The notes under the pieces: generated by a model
The model's input: only the letters and a program-made list of their open reading frames with translations
Databases searched by the model: none
What the model was told of the DNA's origin: nothing
Source: Arachis hypogaea
Lineage: Eukaryota > Streptophyta > Magnoliopsida > Fabales > Fabaceae
Length of the DNA stretch: 64,000 nt
Assembly (NCBI RefSeq): GCF_003086295.3
Contig: NC_092048.1
Span: 43,772,425-43,836,424 of the forward strand
Reading direction: 5' to 3'
Shown here: positions 54,327 through 64,000 of the stretch, piece after piece
How the letters are laid out: each line of letters opens with the position of its first letter
How positions within the stretch are numbered: the stretch's first letter is position 1
Program-made: the position numbers and the translations under genes

Positions 54327-54730
54327 TGGGAGTTTATTTTATGCTATATGTCCTATGATAGATAATTGAATTATTTTTCTGCAGAATTAAGTTGATGGTT
54401 TATTTCATGTTATGTGAAATTTTCATTGCAATATTTGTAGTATTTGATCTCAATAAAGTTTTAAAGTTGGACCAGCTGGAAATAATCATGCATGAGATCA
54501 TTTGGCATGTAATTTCTATATTACTCATCCAAATTTGATCTATGTCGTTAAGTATATTAGGATGGTGATTGTCATGATTTAGTCACGACATTAATGTGAT
54601 AAAAGCTGCGGTAGTTCCATATCTAATATATGAGACGGACCAGATTGTTAAAGTAATGAGAGAAATAGCATTCAGATACGCGCATAAAGTTTATAAGATG
54701 TGATTATATCAAGAAAGAATATATGTATAG

Positions 54731-54744
54731 CCCAAGTGGGAGAT
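54731..54744 (+). promoter_or_regulatory. Polypurine tract of the copia element
   Basis: CCCAAGTGGGAGAT directly before the 3' LTR (TGTTAGG at 54745); the AAGTGGGAGA core is standard for plant copia elements. No GRGGAY-loop hairpin precedes it. Confidence 0.75.
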
Positions 54745-55294
54745 TGTTAGGAAATTATTTTAATTTCCTAATTTGTTTGTGGGCAATATATATATTAATT
54801 ATAATCACAAGTTATGCTATTTCAAATTAAATGACTTATATAATGGTGATCTCATTTATTGTTATAAATGCTAAATTGAATAAGTTATTATTACTTTTGA
54901 TTTGGAATTAAATGAGAATAAAACCAAATATTATCTTTTGTTCCTTAGATAATTATCTTTTAGATTTTAGATATATTATCTTTTGGACTTTAGATACTAT
55001 TTTATTTGGGCTTTAGGGTTTAATGGGTGTCATGCTCAAATATAAATAGGCCTTCAGGATTTCGGTCCCTAATATACCAAAGCCGCCTTTGTTGCTCTTT
55101 CCCCATCAAAGATGTTGCAGTTCAGTCACCTAGGAATATAGAAGGCTTTGGTTGAGGAAGATCGAAAGAACCACAAGATCCAAATCCTTCCATCAATTTC
55201 TGATTTCTACAAGTAAAAGTACGCTTTCGCATCATATTATATTTTTGATAATTCAATATGGATGATCTGGGTTAATAAAATAATTTATTCCAAC
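54745..55294 (+). repeat. 3' LTR of the copia element
   Basis: About 550 bp, matching 49299-49850 with scattered differences; it ends TTATTCCAAC without the final A, followed by TTGCTAGCC. Confidence 0.88.
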
Positions 55295-55536
55295 TTGCTA
55301 GCCTCTTTGGAAGTAAAGTAATACAGAAACAATGCACATAACCATATATAATTAATCAACTCAGGGGAGACAGCAACATTAACATTAACATTTTTCTTTT
55401 CACATGGAATTAGAAGTTGGGCAAGGAGGAATTGCCACATAAGTAATAATTTGTTTTATTGTTTATGATCCAATATTGCCTATGTCCGTTATATGCACAG
55501 TTCATATGATTCATTCATTGATGTTAATAAATTAAT

Positions 55537-55932
55537 GAGTAATTACCCAAATCAATTTTGGAGAATTTTAGAATTGGGTATTTTAGTCCTAAGAAAAATT
55601 AATACACAGATCAATCTTTAAGGTTTTATTCTGGCAGACAAATTAACTTTTAGTTTATTTTCTGGCAGAGTAATTACTCAAATCAGTCTCCAAAAATTTT
55701 AAAAACGGACATTTTAGTCCCAAAAAAAAAACTAATGTACAAATCAATTCCTAACGTGTCTCTCTGTTAGACATAATAGTCCTCTGTCCAAAAATAAAAT
55801 AAAATAAAATAATTATTATGAATTGCACAATAATATTGTACTATATTTTTTGTATTTTTTGGACAAAAATAATGATAAATTTATTCATTAAATTCTTATA
55901 TATATATATATATATATATATAGTCACTCAAC

Positions 55933-55987
<55 letters not shown>

Positions 55988-56271
55988 TTATTTGAGATTA
56001 TTTTACAAGAAATTCAAAATTAAAATCATTTGATATTTTTGTATTTAATATAATCAAAAGATGTCCTATGTAAAAAAAATATATATGTTTGTATTAAAAA
56101 ATATATATTAAAAAAATATTTTAATTTGGATTTATATTAAATACATATTTTTTAATACAAACATATTTTTTAAAATAGTACATCTTTTGATTATATTAAA
56201 TACAAAAATATTAAATAGTTTTAATCTTGAATTTTTTGTAAACTAATCTCTAATAATTTTATTTATTTATT

Positions 56272-56316
<45 letters not shown>

Positions 56317-56370
56317 CCATTATTTTTTGTATTTTCTAGATAAAAATAATAATAAATTTATTTATTAGAT

Positions 56371-56418
<48 letters not shown>

Positions 56419-56422
56419 ATTC

Positions 56423-56467
<45 letters not shown>

Positions 56468-56744
56468 CAATAAAATTATTAGAGATTATTTTATAAGAAA
56501 TTCAAGGTTGAAACTATTTGATATTTTGGTATTTAATATGATAAAAAAATTTACTATTTTAAAAAATATGTTTGTATTAAAAAAGATATGTATTTAATAT
56601 AAATGCAAATTAAAATATTTTCTTTTAATATATATTTTTTAATACAAACATTTTTTTTTCACATAGGACATCTTTTGATTATATTAAATACAAAAATATC
56701 AAACGGTTTTAACCTTGAATTTCTTGTAAAATAATCTCTAATAA

Positions 56745-56795
<51 letters not shown>

Positions 56796-57147
56796 AGAAT
56801 TTAATGAATAAATTTATCATTATTTTTGTCTAAAAAATATAGTACAATATTATTGTGCAATTAATAATAATAATTATTTTATTTTATTTTATTTTTGGTC
56901 GAAGGACTATTATGTCTACAGAGAAAAATGTTGGGGATTGATTTGTACATTAGTTTTTCTTGGGGACTAAAATGTCCGTTTTTAAAATCTTTGAGGACTG
57001 ATCTGGGTAATTATTCTGCCGAAAAATGAACTGAGGACTGATTTATCTACCGGAGTAAAACATTGAGAATTGATCTGTGTATTAATTTTTTTTAAAAACT
57101 AAAATGTTCGATTTTAAAATCTTTGGGACTGATTTAGGTAATTACTC
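55537..57147. mobile_element. Mutator-type foldback element (1611 bp), 9-bp TSD TAAATTAAT
   Basis: The whole element is a near-palindrome. The left arm starts GAGTAATTACCCAAATCA and the right arm ends TGATTTAGGTAATTACTC. Arms of about 800 bp mirror each other, including simple repeats. TAAATTAAT flanks it exactly at 55528-55536 and 57148-57156; 9-bp duplications are the signature of Mutator-like transposition. No ORF, so it is non-autonomous. Two smaller palindromes lie inside, at about 56000-56240 and 56480-56750. Confidence 0.88.
55893..55985. repeat. (AT)n and (AAT)n microsatellites, left arm
   Basis: AT dinucleotide tract followed, after TAGTCACTCAACA, by an AAT trinucleotide tract of about 19 units. 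Mirror and sister tracts lie at 56277-56318, 56376-56465 and 56742-56792 in the same foldback element. Confidence 0.9.
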
Positions 57148-57156
57148 TAAATTAAT

Positions 57157-57512
57157 AAAGGAAAGGAAATTACTTCGAAAGTGTTTTGTATAATTAGCAA
57201 AGCAAGACTTTGGGAAGTCTCCCTGCAAGTGGGGACACATATCACTAAATTCCAGCTTAGAGGAGATAACGACTTGAACAACCCGTGTGTTAGATAATTG
57301 CCAAAAACCAAAACACAAAAAAGTTTGTAGAAAATTCAACCCAAAATTAACTTAGCTAACATTATAGAAAGAAAGAAATAGTATCTTTATTTTGCGCAAG
57401 TCCCATTCATGGAAGCTAATACAAAGAACTTGGTACATATTACAGAGACATATTTATAAAGTTATTTAAGAAGCCTAGCAGGATGGGGATGGGGAATTGG
57501 AACATCTTTCAT
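57157..57512 (-). pseudogene. Duplicated 3' end of a receptor kinase gene
   Basis: Bases 57365-57512 match the 3' UTR and last codons of the gene at 59862-62394 (compare 59740-59895), including GGAAGCTAATACA and the codons for DVPIP. One C is missing from the run that encodes PP, so the tail frame is shifted. Bases 57157-57364 match the flank at 57850-58305. This is a duplicated gene end without the rest of the gene. Confidence 0.7.
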
Positions 57513-57849
57513 TCATATTAATAAATAGTTTAATTATTCTATTAGTTTTCATAATTTCATCAACTTTATAATTAAATTTTTATATTTTTTAATATTTATA
57601 TTATTTTTAATTTTATAATTAAATTTTTGTTAATATAAAAAATATTAGAATTAATAAAATATTTTTTACAAATTAAAAATACTCACCATTAAAAATCAAA
57701 TTAAATATTTAACCACATGTTTTTTGAACGAAAAAAACTTAATTATAAAGTTAAAAATAGTGTATAGACCCAATTAAAAAAAATTATAAAATTATAATTA
57801 CAAATTTAATAAAATTATAAACCTAAAAAAAAAGTAATTAATCCTAAGT
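57513..57849. other. AT-rich spacer
   Basis: About 340 bp of A/T-rich DNA with repeated TTTATAATTAAATTTTT and its complement, which suggests a small decayed inverted-repeat element. No gene. Confidence 0.35.
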
Positions 57850-58305
57850 AAATTAATAAAGGAAAGGTAATTACTTCGACAGTGTTTTGTACAGTTCGAC
57901 AGCAAGACTTTTGGAAGTCTTCCTGAAGTAGGGACAAATGAACTTGCAACTAAAACGAGTTATTACTTACGGTGGGTACTCCCATGAAGATATTATAATT
58001 GTCTTCATGTGATGATTTTTCTTTTTGACCTTTAGATGATGGATTGTAGAGTTAGATTTTGATATGTTATAAAAGTGTTGTTTTTATTTGAAGTGTGGCC
58101 AAATTAATAAATCACACTTTTATACAAAGCATCTTCATAAAAAGATGTTTTTTACATCTTCATTTGAGTAGCTCCCATTACTTATTATAGGGGAGACAAC
58201 GACTTGAACAACTCCGTGATAGATAGTTCCCAAAGACCAAAAAACAACAAAATTTGTAGAAAATTCATCCCAAAATTAACTTAACTAACATTATGAATAG
58301 ATTCA
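57850..58305. repeat. Second copy of the 57157-57364 flank, interrupted by a MITE
   Basis: Shares AATTAATAAAGGAAAGG, TTACTTCGA, AACGACTTGAACAAC and CCCAAAATTAACTTA with 57150-57364. The match ends at AACATTAT (58293). A MITE sits inside at 57970-58176. Confidence 0.75.
57970..58176. mobile_element. Short MITE (207 bp), TSD ATTACTTA
   Basis: Left end CGGTGGGTACTCCCATGAAGA and right end TCTTCATTTGAGTAGCTCCC are imperfect inverted repeats. ATTACTTA occurs directly on both sides (57962-57969 and 58177-58184). The 8-bp duplication fits hAT- or Mutator-like transposition. No coding capacity. Confidence 0.75.
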
Positions 58306-59735
58306 TTTTTTAAAATATCATTCTTTAGATAATTTTTAAATTTAATTATTTAATTATAATAATTTTTTAATCACTAATTTTTTAATTTTTAAAAAAATTA
58401 ATTTTTATATCCATTAATTCTCTTATTTTTTTATTTTTTACACTATTAAGCTCTTGTTAGTTATTTTATCTTAAAACATAAAAAATACATTTAAAAAAAA
58501 TACTCCAAACCAATTAAACACATACCTCTATTTTCTTATATGCATTTGGCTGTAAAAAAATTCTCTTTTTATTTATTTATTTTTTATTTAGTATTGTTAG
58601 GTACACATCTAAATATAATAAATAATTAATAAAGTATTTTTAAAATACATCCAAAAATACATGGAATATAATTTTTTTTAGTAAAATTAAGTAAACACGT
58701 CACATCTAAAATAACAAATAACAAACTAAATACTTTGTAAACACATTCAAAATGATCAAAAATCATAAAAAAATAGATACAATCAAGTATAAAGATATTA
58801 ATTACTATGTTTATTTAGCTATGATAGCTTCAAAATCATTCTTACAAGAATGAATCTTTATCTCTCAAATACAAATAGAAACATAGATTTAAAAAGATAA
58901 AATATTTTATCACAAGAGGCTGAAAATTATTATTTATAGTTTTTTGGTGGTGCTTCTTGAAAAAAGTGATTTGATTTATGATATAATTTTTAATTATATT
59001 CAAGACACATTCAAAATAACAAATAATAAATAAAATGTTTTTAAAACACATCCGAAAATATATATAATATAAAATTTTTGGATAAAATTAAGTAAACACA
59101 TCTAAAATAACAAATAATAAATCAAATATTTCGTAAACACATAAAATAATCAAAAATCATAAAAAGATGAATGTGAAGATAGCAATTATTATGTTTATTT
59201 AGCTATAAATTATAATAGTTTCAAGCCATTCTTACAAACATGAAGCTTTTTTTCCTTAAATACAAATAAAAACATATATTAGAAAGATAGAATTTTGTAC
59301 TAGAGGAGATGGGAAAGACAAAGAGCGCATTATACATCTAAATTTCGGTAGAGGATTGAAGCGCCACGAAGATGAGAGGAACATGGGACGGAAAAGAGCA
59401 CGGTGCGACAGAGGAGCACAGCTCGAAGAACGAGGGAAGAGTGCAGGGTAGTGAGAAGCGCAGGGCATGGAAGGAGCGCCACATAGGGAGAAACGCGGCA
59501 ACAGAAGGTACTGCAGATTTTAGATTTTACGAGCCGGTAAAAAATTTAATAGGATAAAATATGTATTTTGAGATATTTAAATGGTATTTTAGAATGTGTT
59601 AGAGTTTAAAAAATTTAAAATTAAATTGTTGAATTTTAAGTTTATTCAAATTATTTTTTAAATATATTTATTTTAAGTTTTTAAATTAGTGTAATAAAAG
59701 ACGGTTTAAAAAATAAATTTAAAGAATACTTAGTC
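58306..59735. other. AT-rich insertion-like block with tandem duplication
   Basis: Non-coding. A segment at about 58610-58860 recurs at about 59005-59250 (offset 401 bp; both have AAATTAAGTAAACAC and ATAACAAATAA). A GC-richer patch lies at 59330-59520, open on both strands and without a motif. Comparison with the copy at 57157-57512 suggests this whole block was inserted between the flank and the 3' end of the third receptor kinase. Confidence 0.5.
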
Positions 59736-59861
59736 ATGTATGGAAAGAAAGAAATAGCACCTTTATTTGGCGCAAGTCTGGCGCAAGTCCCATGCATGGA
59801 AGCTAATACAGAGAACTTAGTATGTATTACACAGATAGATATTATAAACTTATTAAGAAGC

Positions 59862-62394
59862 CTAACAGGATGGGGATGGGGGAATTGGAACATCTTTCCA
59901 TCCTTCCAACATCAAAATGACATTCTTCATTGAAGGACGCAGAGATGGGTCATCTTGAACACACAGCAGCCCCACCTTCACCATTCTTTCCAGTGTTTTC
60001 CAATCCATGTCTTGCTTTTCATCCTCATTGTATACAACAACTTTATGTAACTGCTCAGTTGCAAAGCAATGATATGCCCAACTAGAAAGAAGCACCTCCT
60101 CCGGTGATGGAACATTTACTTCTATACTCCTTCTGCGGCATACAATCTCCAACAGTACTATCCCATAACTGAAAACATCAGCTTTAACCGATGCCAATGC
60201 CTCCTTTTGCCATTCAGGTGCTAAGTACCCGGTTTTAACCTCGTTCTTGTCCGGTCTAATACTCAAAAGTTCCGGCTTTGATAGCCTTGCCAATCCGAAA
60301 TCCGATATCTTAGCCGTCAATAGTTCATCCATTAGTATATTGTGAGGCTTCAGATTACAATGGACAATACGAACTTCACACTCTTCATGTAGATACTGGA
60401 CTCCTCTGGCCACATCCAATGCAATTTTGAGTCTCTCTTTCCATGGCAGATGCTTCTTAGTCTTGAAGAGAAGATTGGCAAGAGATCCATTGCTGACGTA
60501 TTCATAGACAAGAAGCTTCCTTGACCCCTCAATACAGAAGCCAATGAGCTTAACCAGATTCCTATGATGAGTTCTAGAAATGGCAGTGATTTCGGCTCGG
60601 AATTCCCTCTCCCCTTCATCGACAATCTTCTCTATTCTCTTGACGGCAATCCTTTTGCTATTCTCTCCTATTGTGCCTCTATAAACTGCTCCGAAGGATC
60701 CTCTGCCTACCTCCTCTGTGAAGCCACTAGTTGCTTTGACAAGTTCATCAAAGGAAAACGAGCGTAGCGAACATTCCTCGGTGAATCCAAGATTTGAACT
60801 TGCAGACAGCTTCGTAAATCTATGAACTTGGCTCCTATAAATGAAGAAAATAGACACAACAAAGACCACACAGAGAAATGAAAGGGAACCCAAAGTAGAG
60901 GCTAGAATCAGTATCAGACCTCTCCGGTTATTAACAATGGCATTAGGATTCTTGGGAGATGAGGTGGTAGTGTTTTTCCTGATGACATATTCCGAAGGAA
61001 CCTTGAAGAGTGCCATGCCTGTATCTGATGCATTTGGAGCCTTTCTGCCATAACTGAGTGGAAGACTATATTTGTTGCATCGGCCATTTGTGTATAATGC
61101 TGCTGCACAATCACAATCCTCCTTGCAAGACTTGTTACAAGCTTCCATGCTCATTAGTTTAGCCCAATATGGGTAGTCATAATTCCACTGCATCTCCTCC
61201 AAGGAAACAATGTTATAGTTTCGGCCACCACTTGTTTCGCAATCATCCTTGCTGTAGTTCAGTTTGCACTCCAGAAACATGGCATTACCACCACTGGTTT
61301 TGTTGTTGTAGGGGACGAAACCAGGATAACAGTGGCATCTAGCATTGCCGCTTGTGTTGGAGCAGTAACTGTTGGAGCCGCAAAACCCCTTGATTTGGCA
61401 TTCATCAGTCAAGGCTTGCCACACCGTATTCGTATGAACAAGAAGTGATGATGATGAGTTTGCGTCAAATAGGTGCTCATACAATCTCAGGTTTCCATCA
61501 ACATCAAGAGTTGCGCGGTAGATTGAACTAGTGTTCTGTTGCTTGATTTGCTGGTTAGTGTTATTAGCCAAGCATTGAAAGACACTGAAGCAGAGATAGC
61601 CTTTAGCGTCAAGACTCAACTGTGCCACCCTAAACCAAAATTATAAGCGGATAACATTTCTTCAGTGAAAAACTATGAACCAAGCAACCATTCATTAGAA
61701 GAAATAAACATAACACCATGTCTTACTCTGTCCCATGATAAATGTTCTGATCCCTGAAAGCCCAGTAAGCATCAGAAGCGGTGCCAGAGCTATTGATGGG
61801 ATAAGCAACAAGGTTGTTATCATCCTGAAAGGCAAGATAGTGGTGTCCAGTGGAACGGTCTGAAGTGGACCTGCTAGAGACTAGCTGGTTCAGAATAGTT
61901 AAATTCTGGCCTCCTAATATGGTGTCAGTTGGGTGATGAAAGCTTTGCCACACAACAAAGGAAGAACTTTCTTGGCTATAGATCACAAAGTTACCGGAAT
62001 CGAGCATGGATGCAGAACCTGCTGGCTCTGAAGGCACATAGAGTTGTCCTCGGTCATCACTACCTTGCTTCAGAAGTAGGCCCTCTACGGTTAATTGCAA
62101 GGTGGAGTTAGATGAGAGTGGAGGGTCGTCACGGTTAGTGGTCCACACAACAGTGTTGGTGGTTCCACCCATCAGCCATATTCCAATGGCATAGCCGTGG
62201 CCATCACCGTGACGGTAAAAGCCGAATGCAAAGTGACCAGAACTTGATAACCAAGATGGGTGTGTCGTGTTACTATCAAGAGGAGAGAGAATATCATCCA
62301 ACCCAATATACATGTTCTCAACTGCAACTTCATCTGCCAGAGCCACACACAAGGATAGCCATAAGAGCAGAACATGAAAGCGGTTTGAAGCCAT
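59862..62394 (-). CDS. G-type lectin S-receptor-like Ser/Thr kinase, two exons, catalytic Asp missing
   Basis: Exon 1 is 62394-61727 and exon 2 is 61629-59862 (811 residues), joined across a GT...AG intron without shifting frame. Start ATG 62394 is followed by a signal peptide (VLLLWLSLCVALA). The lectin domain keeps VVWTTNRDDPPLSSNST and MLDSGNFVIYSQ. EGF-like CGSNSYC and CHCYPGF, then PAN-like CKEDCDCAAALY. Membrane span LILILASTLGSLSFLCVVFVVSIFFIY. The kinase has GRGSFGAV, IAVKR (K553) and DFG, but HCNLKPHN replaces HCD (N648), and the activation segment lacks the GTRGY string. It is closest to the gene at 42097. Membrane receptor, probably signalling without or with weak catalysis (inference). 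Confidence 0.9.
61630..61726 (-). other. Intron of the third receptor kinase (97 bp)
   Basis: Donor GTAAGAC and acceptor TTTGGTTTAG on the minus strand, AT-rich between. Retention would end translation at a TAA just after HGTE. The two forward genes have no intron at the equivalent place. Confidence 0.85.
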
Positions 62395-63963
62395 GGGAAT
62401 GGGATAGAACAAGAAGTTTCTTTTAATCACCAAGGCCACTCATTAGTATTTTAGAAACAAGTATTGCGACTAAACTGACTATTGAGTGGTAAATATAAAG
62501 TCAATGGTTTTTCTCATCATATACCGTGTGCTGCAAGGTGTTCCATCCATTAACTACTTCCATTTTCTATCGCTAAAAGTTCTTCATGTTTACGTACGCA
62601 TTCTTTTCAGCTTTTAATTTAGAGAGAAATTTCTTAGATACTGACTAAGAACTTTTGTTCATATCAAAATCAGTAGAAGACAAGAAGCTAAATACCTATA
62701 TCCCACGAAATATAGGTAATCACGGTTTTTAGGAAAAGAAAGAGTCAAAGAAACAAATTTTGACTTTTTAATTTTGGTGTTGTGTTTTTTGGTGGTGTTT
62801 TTTAATTTGTGTTTTTAATACGCAAATTTTTGAACCATCCGATTTATACACTATAAAATCTAAGAATTTATTTTTTAATACTGGGCCAGAAGTGGTGTAT
62901 ACTACCAAAATTGGCCAACAATAGTGTTTAACGGCATCGTGATAGTGGTTACTGGCGAAACAAAAAAGTCATCGCCGTTCAATGAAAAACGTTGATGCCC
63001 CCCTCTTCCTCACGCGTTAACCTGAAACCAACAAGGCAACGACACCCTTCCTTCATTCATTCAAAACTTCTTCGGTCCCCACTTCCTATTACTTTAAAGA
63101 GTAAGTTTCCTCCTTACTCCCAAGTTGTTAAAAGAAAACGGTAGCACGTACACAAGTAATTTTTTTTTTGAATGTTTTATATTATTATTAGGTAGTTATT
63201 TAGTCTAATTTGTTAGTGTTTTAGGCTGAAAGTAAAACCATAAGTAGTTAGTTAGTGTTTTAAGTTGAAAGTAGAACAAAATAAACGGCAAATAATTAAA
63301 AAAAAAAGAATTATTTAGTATTTTTAGGCTTGTTTCAAATAATTTTTTTCAAAAGACACAATTATTTAATAATTTTAGTTTTATTTTAAATATTTTTTTA
63401 AAACAGAATTATTTAGTAATTTTAGTTTTATTTTAAATAATTAAAATTTTAGGCTAATTTCAAACAATTTTCTTCAAAAACAATTATTTAGTAATTTTAG
63501 TTTTATTTTAAGTAATTTTTTTCCAAAAAAAATTTATTTAGTTATTTTAGTTTTATTTTTAATTTTTTTCTGAAACAGTATTATGTAATAATTTTAGTTT
63601 TGTTCTAAATAATTCAAATTTTAGTTTTATTTTACTTAAAATTATTAGCCTTGATTACTATTTAACGACTATGGTTAATATGTATTATTAGGGTTTTTAT
63701 ATTTTAATTATTTATTGAAATAGCAGAATTAATATTATTAATTTTTAGCATATGTTTACTAATTTTAGGTTTGTTTGTAATATTTAATAAATTATTTTTT
63801 AGTTTAAATGCTTAATTAATTAAAAAAGGAACAATATTAGTAATTATCTGTATATATTATTACTAAGTTTAGTTTATTTTTATCTTAAGTATTTGTTAAA
63901 AAAATATTGTCATTAATTTTTAGTATATGTTTTTTTTTATGTAGAATAAAAGGAAGACGAAAA
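62395..63963. other. Upstream region of the third receptor kinase; AT-rich
   Basis: Holds the promoter of the reverse gene on its left. Bases 63150-63900 are extremely AT-rich with repeated TTTTAGTTTTATTTTAA blocks. A donor-like AGAGTAAGT (63098-63106) and acceptor-like TTTTTTTATGTAG (ending 63944) could bound an intron of about 840 bp for a gene that continues past the window. Confidence 0.4.
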
Positions 63964-64000
63964 TGGGAAAACATGATATCACACGTGCTGAGGATCATAT
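63964..64000 (+). CDS. Possible start of a further gene, cut by the window end
   Basis: After an acceptor-like TATGTAG, ATG at 63964 opens MGKHDITRAEDH and is cut off by the window. I cannot identify it from 12 codons; similar openings occur in plant mobile domain proteins in my memory, but that is weak. Confidence 0.2.

Larger units (their letters stand above)
49299..55294 (+). mobile_element. Ty1/copia element, decayed and internally deleted
   Basis: Two LTRs of about 550 bp (49299-49850 and 54745-55294) bracket gag, integrase and fragments of reverse transcriptase and RNase H in copia order (integrase before polymerase). The LTRs differ at roughly 35-40 sites by eye (about 7%), so it is older than the FIDEL/Feral-like element. 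A primer site and polypurine tract are recognisable. All frames have stops and the polymerase has lost its N-terminal part. No clear target duplication: left flank ACTAA, right flank TTGCT. Confidence 0.88.

Noticed and set aside
59256..59557. Gene in the GC-richer patch
   Set aside because: Open on both strands with Arg/Ser/Pro-rich composition, no domain, no splice context, and it lies in a block that looks inserted.
62395..62439. N-terminal extension of receptor kinase 3
   Set aside because: It would need a GTG start; the ATG at 62394 directly precedes the signal peptide.

Overview
This is plant nuclear DNA, most likely from a legume and probably peanut (Arachis). I base that on LTR sequences I recognise as Arachis-type (the TGATGAGCGGATAATTTATA and TGATAAACCCCAATTTTGT families), on plant G-type lectin receptor kinases, and on very AT-rich intergenic DNA with no bacterial gene organisation. 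The species call is recognition from memory, not a search. Coordinates were counted by hand and may be off by a base or two.

Bases 1-41,200 are stacked transposable elements. Bases 1-8,112 are the 3' part of a non-autonomous Athila-like Ty3/gypsy element: gag-like ORF, palindrome array, an env-position ORF, then the 3' LTR. It is followed by a forward LINE (about 8,113-14,180) whose 3' end is tandemly triplicated. From 14,181 to 22,153 come an unidentified stretch, a hAT-like MITE (14,561-15,053), two diverged direct repeats, and a reverse solo LTR (18,026-19,513, target duplication CTACT). A Tat-like gypsy element starts at 22,154. Its gag is split by an 11.5-kb FIDEL/Feral-like element (22,646-34,151, target duplication ATAAC) that carries gag and protease but no polymerase. 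That gag is in turn split by a 1.6-kb solo-LTR-like insertion (26,341-27,950, target duplication ATCCA). A second copy of the LINE, on the minus strand, fills 36,014 to about 41,190.

Bases 41,200-62,400 hold the cellular genes: three G-type lectin S-receptor-like Ser/Thr kinases (LECRK type), two forward (42,097-44,529; 45,291-47,705) and one reverse with a single 97-bp intron (62,394-59,862). They are predicted plasma-membrane receptors with signal peptide, bulb-type lectin domain, EGF/PAN-like Cys-rich region, one membrane span and a cytoplasmic kinase. Only the middle one has a canonical catalytic centre; the other two lack the catalytic Asp. Between genes two and three lie a decayed Ty1/copia element (49,299-55,294), a 1.6-kb Mutator-type foldback element with a perfect 9-bp target duplication (55,537-57,147), a small MITE, and a duplicated fragment of the third gene's 3' end. 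The last 1.6 kb is AT-rich and may contain the first exons of a further gene.

The least expected signals are non-coding and shared between retroelement families. One is a conserved hairpin (6-7 bp stem, 6-nt GRGGAY loop) placed 4-6 nt before the polypurine-tract motif in two unrelated families, with an extra internal copy in each. The other is an array of GGCGTTCAACGCC-type palindromes spaced 31 bp apart, both in the LTRs and in the interior of the FIDEL/Feral-like element.
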